This document shows positions 1-7,778 of a DNA stretch of 64,000 nt, in pieces. The stretch covers positions 62,001-126,000 of the forward strand of contig NZ_JANHOH010000011.1 in NCBI RefSeq assembly GCF_024498135.1. The letters run 5' to 3'. How positions within the stretch are numbered: position 1 is the first letter of the stretch; each line of letters opens with the position of its first letter. Origin of the DNA: Mucilaginibacter aquariorum. Lineage in GTDB: Bacteria > Bacteroidota > Bacteroidia > Sphingobacteriales > Sphingobacteriaceae. The position numbers and the translations under genes are program-made. A model generated the notes under the pieces. The model had not been told where the DNA came from, did not search any database, and saw only the letters and a program-made list of their open reading frames with translations.

Positions 1-1
1 C

Positions 2-70
2 ATCAACCCTGACCAGGTTGCCCTGAACCGAATGCCGGATTTCAATTTGCAAATGCGTGCAGGCAAATAA
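2..70 (+). CDS. 3' end of an upstream gene (partial)
   Basis: An open frame enters from the left edge and ends at TAA 68-70. Only 22 residues are visible (ending QMRAGK), too few to name a family. It lies 53 bp before the efflux operon on the same strand, so it may be part of the same metal-resistance region. Confidence 0.45.
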   Translation: MNPDQVALNRMPDFNLQMRAGK

Positions 71-123
71 AATTGTCCTGCCTCCACGTACGAAGCTGAC
101 CCCTATTTAATATTACCAAGGAA

Positions 124-1401
124 ATGATTGAGAAAATAATATCATGGTCAATACATAACCGCTTTTTTGTGTGGGTCGGGATTGTCATGATTGTCATCGG
201 CGGGGTATATTCCATCTATAAAACACCCGTTGATGCGCTTCCCGATCTGTCGGAAAACCAGGTGATCGTTTTTACAGAGTGGATGGGGAGGAACCCTCAG
301 ATCATGGAAAACCAGGTCACCTATCCGCTTGTGTCAAATCTGCAGGGTATTCCCCAAATTAAGTCGATCCGCGCATCCTCGATGTTTGGAATGAGTTTCA
401 TTTTTGTGGTATTCAATGATGACGTGGATGTATACTGGGCGAGGACACGAGTGCTGGAACGGTTAAATTATGCCCAGAAATTTCTTCCGCCCGGGATAAC
501 CCCGTCACTCGGCCCCGATGGTACCGGCGTTGGCCATGTATTCTGGTATACGCTTGACGCACCAAATTATAATCTTGGAGAATTACGGGCATTGCAGGAC
601 TGGTACGTCAAATTTGCCCTGCAGCATGTGGAAGGTGTCAGCGAGGTAGCCTCATTCGGGGGATTTCAGAAACAGTACCAGGTTTCCATCAATCCCTATA
701 AACTGCTGTACTATAACATTCCGATGATGGATGTAGCCAAAGCAATTACAGCTAATAATAAAGATGTGGGCGGCAGTTTATATGAATTCAATGATGCAGG
801 ACTGATGGTGCAGGGGCTTGGTTACATTGAAAATATTGAAGATATCAAAAACATCGGCATCGGCTCTTATAAATCTATCCCTGTTAAGCTGAGCGATGTT
901 GCAACGATTCAGATGAGCAGCGACCTGCGGCTGGGAGTTACCGAGATAAACGGCCAGGGTGAAGTTGTGGGGGGTATAGTCGTGGCGCGCTATGGCGAAA
1001 ACGCAAGGGATGTTATCCGGCGTGTGAAAACCAAGATGAAAGATGTAGAAAAAGGATTGCCTGAAGGGGTGAAATTTAAAATTGCTTATGACCGGAGTGA
1101 CCTTATTTTAGCCTCCATCGGCACCCTCACGGATGCTTTATGGCAGGAAATCCTCATTGTATCGTTTATTGTCATTTTATTTCTTTTCCATGTCAGGAGC
1201 GGACTGGTCGCTATTATTTCCATTATCCTTTCTGTTTTAATCGGCTTCATTCTGATGTCGCTATTCGGTATTACGTCAAACATCATGTCACTGGGGGGAA
1301 TTGCCCTTGCTATTGGAGATGTTGTTGACCCCGGAATCGTGATGGCAGAAAACGCCTACCGCTCTTTAACGGATTACGCAATTAAAAAGAAACCGGCATG
1401 A
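124..1401 (+). CDS. cusA: CusA-type heavy-metal RND pump, N-terminal part (frameshifted)
   Basis: This is the N-terminal 425 residues of an inner-membrane RND transporter of the heavy-metal efflux (HME) class, which exports Cu+/Ag+ or divalent metals through a tripartite complex. TM1 lies at about residues 13-33, followed by the porter domain, then TM segments from about 340 including the TM4 region GDVVDPGIVMAEN with its conserved Asp. The frame stops at TGA 1399-1401, four bases into the next open frame. Together the two frames make about 1061 residues, the normal length for this family. One extra A in the A5 run at 1384-1388 would join them (reading IKKETGMKDR), so this is most simply one gene with a one-base deletion, real or a sequencing error. 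The Pro after the TM4 Asp is atypical. Confidence 0.88.
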   Translation: MIEKIISWSIHNRFFVWVGIVMIVIGGVYSIYKTPVDALPDLSENQVIVFTEWMGRNPQIMENQVTYPLVSNLQGIPQIKSIRASSMFGMSFIFVVFNDDVDVYWARTRVLERLNYAQKFLPPGITPSLGPDGTGVGHVFWYTLDAPNYNLGELRALQDWYVKFALQHVEGVSEVASFGGFQKQYQVSINPYKLLYYNIPMMDVAKAITANNKDVGGSLYEFNDAGLMVQGLGYIENIEDIKNIGIGSYKSIPVKLSDVATIQMSSDLRLGVTEINGQGEVVGGIVVARYGENARDVIRRVKTKMKDVEKGLPEGVKFKIAYDRSDLILASIGTLTDALWQEILIVSFIVILFLFHVRSGLVAIISIILSVLIGFILMSLFGITSNIMSLGGIALAIGDVVDPGIVMAENAYRSLTDYAIKKKPA

Positions 1402-3308
1402 AGGACAGGATCGCAAATACCAGAGAGCTTTCGGACGACGAAAGAATATCGATTGTGGAAAAGGCAACGACGTCGCTGGGCCGGTCTGTTTTCTTTTCGG
1501 TGATCATTATGATCATATCCTTTTCGCCTATCCTGTTCCTTACTGGGCAGGAAAGAAAATTATTTTCACCACTGGTGCTTACCAAAACGTTTTCATTGCT
1601 TGGCGCTGCAATTCTTGCGATAACGGTCTCACCGATGCTGGTGAGGGTTTTGGTAAAAGGACGGCTCATTCCGGAAAACCGGAACCCTGTTTCAAATTTC
1701 TTTGTACGTCTTTATAAACCGGTTTTAAACTTTTGTCTTAACCGGAAAAAGATAATTCTGACCATCTGCGCCATCATTGTTATCGGCAGTGTTCCGATGA
1801 TCGTCAATCTTGGAACAGAATTTATGCCGCCGTTAGACGAAGGGTCATTGCTGATGATGCCGGTCACTCTTCCTGATGTGTCCAACTCAGAGGCAAAACG
1901 AATTCTACAGGTACAGGATAAAATTCTGAAAAGCTTTCCCGAAGTGGAAAATGTTTTGGGTAAAGCCGGAAGAGCTTATACGGCTACTGATAATGCACCC
2001 ATCAGTATGATTGAGACCATAATCGTTCTTAAACCAAAATCTCAATGGCGTGATGGGATTACCAAGGAAAAACTCATTGCAGAAATGAACGAGAAAGTTC
2101 AGGTACCGGGGGTCACCGTAGGCTGGACACAGCCCATTATTAACCGCATTAACATGCTGTCAACCGGCATCCGTACAGATGTCGGCGTAAAAATCTACGG
2201 ACAGAACCTTGATAGTATTTATAATATCTCCTTAAAGGTGGAGAAAGCATTGAAAGGTATTGATGGCCTTGCAGACCTATACGTTGAACAGCTGACCGGG
2301 GGGAAATACCTGAAGATAAAAATTAACCGCAAAGAAATTGCCCGGTATGGATTGAGTATCGATGATGTCAATATGCTGATCGAATCTGCCCTGGGCGGAA
2401 TGAACCTGACCACTACCGTTGAAGGCCGGCAACGGTTTAATGTAAGCATCCGTTTAGCACAGGATTTCAGGAATGATTTATCCGAGATCAAACGTATTCC
2501 TGTCCAGACACAACAATACGGGGCCCTGCCACTTTCCGCTCTGGCGGATATTTCGATAAGTGAAGGTCCGCCTATGATCAATTCCGAAAATGCGTTGCTG
2601 CGGGGCACTGTTTTATTTAATGTCAGAGGCAGGGATATGGGAAGTGTAGTGAACGACGCAAAGAAACAAATTGAAGCAGCCTTTAAAAAACTTCCAAAGG
2701 GCTATTTCATAGAATGGAGCGGGCAATATGAAAACCAGGTTCGTGCCCAAAACCGGCTGAAAATCATTATTCCGATAGTTATCCTGGTTATCGGTTTTAT
2801 CCTGTATTTCACTTTTCGCTCCGCAAAAGAAGTTCTGATCGTCTTTATCAGTGTTCCGATTGCACTGGTAGGGGGCGTTTACTCTTTATATTATTATCAC
2901 GTCAATTTTTCTGTGGCTGTTGCTGTCGGTTTCATTGCCCTTTTTGGCGTTGCCGTTGAGATTGGTGTACTCATGATCGCTTACCTTAACAATTCTATAG
3001 GCGACATGGTCAGCAAAAATTCAAGCATCACATCGGCGGATATCAGAGCGGCAATCTTTAACGGTGCTACACCGCGGGTGAGGCCGATTCTGATGACCAA
3101 CCTGGCAAATATTCTCGGATTAATTCCCGTGCTCGCCTCTACCGGGGTTGGCAGCGATGTCATGAAGCCGATTGCCATTCCTTTTGTCTTCGGGTTAATC
3201 TCAGCCATATTTTTTGTGCTGATCATACTTCCGCTCATCTATGAAATGGTGAAACAGCGGGAATTCAACAAATATGGCAAGCTTAAAATATTAGATATTC
3301 AGGAATGA
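1398..3308 (+). CDS. cusA: CusA-type heavy-metal RND pump, C-terminal part (frameshifted)
   Basis: These 636 residues cover the rest of the HME-RND pump: the end of the first TM bundle (SVFFSVIIMIISFSPILFLTG), the second periplasmic porter/docking domain with TEFMPPLDEGSLL, and the C-terminal TM bundle with GVAVEIGVLMIAY and RVRPILMTN. The start ATG overlaps the upstream stop as ATGA, so translational coupling of two half-proteins is possible, but no family I know splits RND pumps here. The gene overlaps the following outer-membrane gene by ATGA at 3305-3308, which supports one efflux operon. Confidence 0.88.
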   Translation: MKDRIANTRELSDDERISIVEKATTSLGRSVFFSVIIMIISFSPILFLTGQERKLFSPLVLTKTFSLLGAAILAITVSPMLVRVLVKGRLIPENRNPVSNFFVRLYKPVLNFCLNRKKIILTICAIIVIGSVPMIVNLGTEFMPPLDEGSLLMMPVTLPDVSNSEAKRILQVQDKILKSFPEVENVLGKAGRAYTATDNAPISMIETIIVLKPKSQWRDGITKEKLIAEMNEKVQVPGVTVGWTQPIINRINMLSTGIRTDVGVKIYGQNLDSIYNISLKVEKALKGIDGLADLYVEQLTGGKYLKIKINRKEIARYGLSIDDVNMLIESALGGMNLTTTVEGRQRFNVSIRLAQDFRNDLSEIKRIPVQTQQYGALPLSALADISISEGPPMINSENALLRGTVLFNVRGRDMGSVVNDAKKQIEAAFKKLPKGYFIEWSGQYENQVRAQNRLKIIIPIVILVIGFILYFTFRSAKEVLIVFISVPIALVGGVYSLYYYHVNFSVAVAVGFIALFGVAVEIGVLMIAYLNNSIGDMVSKNSSITSADIRAAIFNGATPRVRPILMTNLANILGLIPVLASTGVGSDVMKPIAIPFVFGLISAIFFVLIILPLIYEMVKQREFNKYGKLKILDIQE

Positions 3309-4564
3309 AAAATGCAGGTTCATATATCGTCACTTTACTCTTAATGCTGTCTTCTGCATCTTCACTGGCACAAGACACCAGCCATCTTGACCTGCAAACC
3401 ATCTTCCGGAAAATTGAAACATCGTATCCGGAGATATTGAAATATGATTCCAAAATAAAATCCATACAGGCGCAGGAAGAGGGCGCGAAAAGCTGGATGC
3501 CGCCGACCTTTTCATTAGGACTTGACCGCTTTCCCTATGATCTGAAAATGCTCAATTCAAAAGACGACCCGATGAACCAGGCTGGCGTGATGTTCTCTGT
3601 AGAGCAAATGATTCCAAATTCGGCAAAACTGAATGCCAAAAAGGATTACATCAATTCGCTTGCAAGTGTGCAGCAAAGTAATGCGAACTGGACAAAAAAC
3701 ATTCTTCGCAGTAATGCTAAACTGCTCTATTATCAACGGTATGTCGCCGAAAAAAAACTAAAAACGATTGCCGAGAACCTGCAGTTGCTTCAGCTTTTTA
3801 TTGCCACAGCAGAAGAACGGTATAAATATAACCAGTCGGATTTGAGTACGATTTACAAAGCGCAGGCAAAAACCACTGATTTAAAGAATATGAAGTCCAT
3901 GCTTCTTTCACAGGTGGCCGAAAGCAATATTGGTTTAAATATCCTGATGAACCGGGACATCAACACGGTTTTTGATATCGACACCAGCATTACAGTTAAT
4001 AATAACGAGAAACTTCCTTCCGCCGACTCTGCTGTAATTAACCGAAGCGACATCACCTCGATGCAAAATTCCATTACCTCAATGACCTTGAACAAGAAGT
4101 ACATGTCCACATCAAGCAGGCCGGATTTTGGTTTTAAGGTGCAGCATATGCAGATGTTCGGAATGCCGAACCAGTTTTCATTGATGGGAATGGTCACCAT
4201 TCCCATTGTCCCCTGGGCTTCAAAAATGTACCGGTCAGAAGTTAAATCCATGGAATATGAAATTTCTTCCATGCAAAAAGAAAAAGAAACCATGCAGCTG
4301 ATGGCGAAAAGGATGAGTTCTGAAAAGCTCAGTATGCTGAAATTTGAAAAGGATCAGTTAAAAAACTATGAAAGAGAAATTATTCCTTCTTACCAGAAAA
4401 ACCTGCAAACATCATTACTGGCTTACAAACAGAATACCGGAAGCTTTTTTATCCTGCTGGATGCCTGGGAAATGAAACTAATGAAACAGATGGAATACCT
4501 GAATAAACTTAATAACGTCCTTCAGCTCCAGGCGGAATATGAATTTGAAATAGAGAAAAAGTAA
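3305..4564 (+). CDS. TolC/CusC-like outer-membrane efflux protein
   Basis: The product (419 aa) begins with a signal peptide ending near SLAQ, then has the long alternating helices and duplicated layout of the outer-membrane efflux protein (OEP) family. It should form the trimeric outer-membrane channel of the metal pump. A Met-rich stretch (KVQHMQMFGMPNQFSLMGM) sits near residues 280-300, as in metal-handling OEPs. The start codon overlaps the cusA stop (ATGA) and the next gene starts 1 bp after its stop, so it is in the same operon. Family assignment is firm; the substrate is inferred from the neighbours. Confidence 0.88.
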   Translation: MKNAGSYIVTLLLMLSSASSLAQDTSHLDLQTIFRKIETSYPEILKYDSKIKSIQAQEEGAKSWMPPTFSLGLDRFPYDLKMLNSKDDPMNQAGVMFSVEQMIPNSAKLNAKKDYINSLASVQQSNANWTKNILRSNAKLLYYQRYVAEKKLKTIAENLQLLQLFIATAEERYKYNQSDLSTIYKAQAKTTDLKNMKSMLLSQVAESNIGLNILMNRDINTVFDIDTSITVNNNEKLPSADSAVINRSDITSMQNSITSMTLNKKYMSTSSRPDFGFKVQHMQMFGMPNQFSLMGMVTIPIVPWASKMYRSEVKSMEYEISSMQKEKETMQLMAKRMSSEKLSMLKFEKDQLKNYEREIIPSYQKNLQTSLLAYKQNTGSFFILLDAWEMKLMKQMEYLNKLNNVLQLQAEYEFEIEKK

Positions 4565-4565
4565 A

Positions 4566-5795
4566 ATGGCTAAATCAGTTATATATATGCTCATCGCTTT
4601 CGTTTTTATTGCCGCCTGTCGCAATGATAAGGCACAAAAGCGCCGTCCTGTAACTGATTCGATGGCGGACATGCCGGGGATGAGCAGCCACGGAGCAGAT
4701 ACAGATACTTTAATCCGAAGCGTATTGGCTCCGGTAAACCAGGTTGTTCTATCCAATGCACAAACGATCCGCCCTGAGACAAAAAACATCGTCCAAACCA
4801 TTCATGCTCCCGGATACTTTGCGCTTGATGAGCGGAAAAACAACAGGGTAGCCGTTCGCGCAAGCGGAAGAATTGAAAAACTCTATGTAAAATTAAATTA
4901 TCAATATGTCCGTAAGGGAGAAAAGATACTCGATTTGTACAGCCCGGAATTAAATACTTACCAGGAGGAATACCTGCATCATCTGGAAACAAAAAGTGAC
5001 TCCATTTTAATTGAGGGTACGAGAATAAAGCTAAAGCTGCTCGGGCTATCTGAAGGGCAGATTAACAGGATCCGGGCAAGCAGGCGGCCGGAACCTTCAG
5101 TGGCAGTCTACAGCCCCTACGATGGTTTTATCTTCTATGATTTTGACCGGCAGAACGTCAACATGGCTCCAGGTTCTGCTTCTACTGCGGGGGAAATGGG
5201 CGGAATGGGCGGCGGAAATGGCGGCGCGCAGCCTCCCGGTACAAATTTAAGCAGCATCCGGATCAGGGAGGGCGGCTATGTCACTAAGGGACAGACACTG
5301 TTTTTTATTAATGATTGCAGGAGCTTGTACGGCATTCTTGCTTTTGATGCAAACGATGGCACGAAAATCAAACTCAACAGTGCTTTAGATATCACCACGC
5401 CATTACTGCCGCAGCAGCGCATAGAAGCAAAAATAAACTTCATAGAACCAGCCTTTGCTGAACGGCAGAAATTTATACAGGCAAGAGCGTATGTAAACAA
5501 CGAATCGCTCCGCCTGAAAGTAAATTCCGTCATAAGTGCAGAATTAAAAGCTACCGGAATGTATCTGGTTGTCCCGTCTTCCTCCATTCTGTCATTAGGT
5601 AACAGAAAATTTGTTTGGGTAAAGAAGGGCACCGGCAAAAATGGTTATAACGTACTGAACGCAAAAGAAGTCAAAGCAGGCGCCGAAATGAATGGCGTCA
5701 CCCAGATTATCTCCGGACTTGCTGAAACGGACGAAATCGTGAAAGATGCCGGCTACCTGCTCGACAGTGAAAGCTTAATTAAACCAGGAGAATAA
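4566..5795 (+). CDS. cusB: CusB-type periplasmic adaptor lipoprotein
   Basis: A 409-aa membrane fusion protein of the RND efflux system. The N-terminus is a lipoprotein signal with lipobox FIAAC, followed by a Met/His segment (MADMPGMSSH) and a Gly/Met loop (GEMGGMGGGNGG) that could bind soft metals. Barrel-sandwich/lipoyl halves flank a helical hairpin (SPELNTYQEEYLHHLETK), followed by a beta-barrel domain. It bridges the RND pump and the TolC-like channel in the periplasm. The stop shares its last base with the next start (TAATG), indicating coupled translation. Confidence 0.87.
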   Translation: MAKSVIYMLIAFVFIAACRNDKAQKRRPVTDSMADMPGMSSHGADTDTLIRSVLAPVNQVVLSNAQTIRPETKNIVQTIHAPGYFALDERKNNRVAVRASGRIEKLYVKLNYQYVRKGEKILDLYSPELNTYQEEYLHHLETKSDSILIEGTRIKLKLLGLSEGQINRIRASRRPEPSVAVYSPYDGFIFYDFDRQNVNMAPGSASTAGEMGGMGGGNGGAQPPGTNLSSIRIREGGYVTKGQTLFFINDCRSLYGILAFDANDGTKIKLNSALDITTPLLPQQRIEAKINFIEPAFAERQKFIQARAYVNNESLRLKVNSVISAELKATGMYLVVPSSSILSLGNRKFVWVKKGTGKNGYNVLNAKEVKAGAEMNGVTQIISGLAETDEIVKDAGYLLDSESLIKPGE

Positions 5796-6895
5796 TGAAC
5801 ACGCTGATCAAAATATTATTTATTCTGAGCCTGGCTGCACTTTTTGGCTGTGGCAAATCCAGGCACCATGAGCAGGCCGGACCAAAACAAATGGCGGGAA
5901 TGCTTCATCTTTCGGAACACGAACGGAAAATGATAGGCCTTTCGATTGATACGGCGAAAATTAAAGTTATTGCTGAAAATTCTGAGTTTACCGGCAATGT
6001 TGCTATCGATGAAAATAATATCAATGACATCAGTTCCCGGGTAAATGGAAGAATAGAAAGGCTGTTTGTTCGTAATCCTGGTGAGACCGTTAAAAAGGGG
6101 CAGCTTCTTTATGCTGTTTATAGTGAAGAACTCCTGTCGGATGAAAATGAATATTTGCTCATGCTCAGGCAGCAACCCGGCTCTGAAACAATTAAATCAA
6201 CTATAAATACGATGATTGAAGCCTCCCGGAAAAAATTGCTGCTTTGGGGTTTAAGCGAAGATCAGGTCAGGGACTTAACGAGGACCAACAAGGTATCTGC
6301 GACGGTTAACTTTTACAGCAACATTGAGGGATACCTGGCTGATTTAAAAATCAGTGAAGGTGAATATGTTACAACCGGAACCCCGCTTTTTAAAATAGCT
6401 TCAACCGGAACCATCTGGGTGATTGCCCAAATATATCAGAACGAAGTTGCTGACCTTCTTCAGAACGCTGAGGTTGCATTAAGGTTTGAAGCGTTTCCAA
6501 ATGAGCAGTTTAATGGCCGGGTTAGCCAGAATCCGCCTGTGCTGGAGGAAGGACAACAGATATCATCCGTTAAAATACTTGTTCAGAATCGCAGCGGGAA
6601 ACTCAGGCCGGGAATGATGGCTACCGTGGAAGTAAAACACAACGAGAAAAGGGCACTGGTCATTTCCAAATCCGCCCTTGTGCCGGCCAACGCGTCATTA
6701 TCCGTTTGGGTTCAAACAGTTCCCGGGATGTATGAAAAGAGAATGGTAAAAACGGGGGTAGAAAACAAACAGGAAATAGAAATTCTAAGTGGCGTTGCTC
6801 CAGGCGAGCTTGTGGTTTCATCCGGTGCATATCTTCTCAATAGCGCATTTATCCTGAAGAATGGAGCAAATTCAATGGGCGGAATGAAAATGTAG
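5795..6895 (+). CDS. second RND periplasmic adaptor lipoprotein
   Basis: This 366-aa protein is a second membrane fusion protein, with lipobox LFGC, a short His/Met stretch (RHHEQAGPKQMAGM), lipoyl halves around a helical hairpin (VYSEELLSDENEYLLMLRQ), a beta-barrel domain and a Met-rich C-terminus (NSMGGMKM). Its Cus-like layout suggests a paralogue of the preceding adaptor. Two adaptors in one operon may form a mixed adaptor ring or serve different pumps; the sequence does not say which. It is coupled to the upstream gene by a TAATG overlap. Confidence 0.85.
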   Translation: MNTLIKILFILSLAALFGCGKSRHHEQAGPKQMAGMLHLSEHERKMIGLSIDTAKIKVIAENSEFTGNVAIDENNINDISSRVNGRIERLFVRNPGETVKKGQLLYAVYSEELLSDENEYLLMLRQQPGSETIKSTINTMIEASRKKLLLWGLSEDQVRDLTRTNKVSATVNFYSNIEGYLADLKISEGEYVTTGTPLFKIASTGTIWVIAQIYQNEVADLLQNAEVALRFEAFPNEQFNGRVSQNPPVLEEGQQISSVKILVQNRSGKLRPGMMATVEVKHNEKRALVISKSALVPANASLSVWVQTVPGMYEKRMVKTGVENKQEIEILSGVAPGELVVSSGAYLLNSAFILKNGANSMGGMKM

Positions 6896-6926
6896 ATTGT
6901 AAGATGACGATCCTGTAAATAATAGA

Positions 6927-7778
6927 ATGAAAAACAAAGAGATAAATATCACTAAGGCTTCAGGTGAAATCGCCCTTTTCTCACCTGAGAAGTTACGTCA
7001 TTCTTTGGAACGTTCCGGTGCCGGCGAAGATACCATCAATGAGATTATCCGGGAGGTTGAGCAAAATCTTTATAATGGTATCACCACAAAACAGATTTAT
7101 AAAGTTGCCTTCGGCCTGTTAAAAAAGGAATCGCGTCATTCAGCTGCGAAATACAGGCTGAAAAACGCCATTATGGAATTTGGCCCGTCCGGCTTTCCAT
7201 TTGAAAAATTCATCGCGGCTATTCTTAAATACCAGGGCTATTCGGTCAGCGTCGGTGAAATCGTGAAGGGGCATTGTGTGAACCACGAGATCGATGTGAT
7301 CGCAGAAAAGGAAAATCACCACTTTATGATCGAATGTAAATTCCACAATCTGCCGGGCAAAAACTGCGATGTGAAAATCCCGCTCTACATCCAGGCGCGC
7401 TTTAAGGATGTCGAGCACCAATGGAAGAATCTTCCCGGCCATGCAACGAAGCTGCACCAGGGCTGGGTGGTGACCAACACTAAATTTTCGGGGGACGCTA
7501 TACAATACGGATTGTGCGCAGGACTAAATTTATTGGGCTGGGATTTTCCAAAAGGCAACAGTCTGCGGGAACAGATAGATGCATCGGGTTTATATCCTGT
7601 CACCTGTTTAACCACTTTGACACACGGGGAAAAGCAATTTTTGCTCGATAAACGACTGGTATTATGCCGGGACCTTTGCGAACAGCCTGGTATGCTTTCC
7701 GTGGCGGGCATCTCCCGGCAAAGGGTAACTGAAATTATGAACGAAGCATCTGTGTTATGTAAAGGAGAAAAGCCATGA
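6927..7778 (+). CDS. ATP-cone plus PD-(D/E)XK nuclease-like protein
   Basis: The first 90 or so residues resemble an ATP-cone, the nucleotide-sensing module of NrdR and ribonucleotide reductases (ITKASGEIALFSPEKL at the N-terminus). Residues about 90-200 resemble the restriction-endonuclease fold (Mrr/RecB-like), with candidate active-site residues D123, E136 and K138 in HEIDVIAE...MIECKFH. The C-terminus ends in a helical segment (SVAGISRQRVTEIM) that could bind DNA. It overlaps the P-type ATPase gene by ATGA, so it is co-expressed with ion-transport genes; the reason for this pairing is unclear. The fold assignment is from motifs and the function is unknown. Confidence 0.72.
   Translation: MKNKEINITKASGEIALFSPEKLRHSLERSGAGEDTINEIIREVEQNLYNGITTKQIYKVAFGLLKKESRHSAAKYRLKNAIMEFGPSGFPFEKFIAAILKYQGYSVSVGEIVKGHCVNHEIDVIAEKENHHFMIECKFHNLPGKNCDVKIPLYIQARFKDVEHQWKNLPGHATKLHQGWVVTNTKFSGDAIQYGLCAGLNLLGWDFPKGNSLREQIDASGLYPVTCLTTLTHGEKQFLLDKRLVLCRDLCEQPGMLSVAGISRQRVTEIMNEASVLCKGEKP

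Noticed and set aside
1383..1400. Programmed -1 frameshift in cusA
   Set aside because: The heptamer T AAA AAG would put TAA in the slipped P-site and no downstream stimulator is evident. A lost A in the run is simpler.
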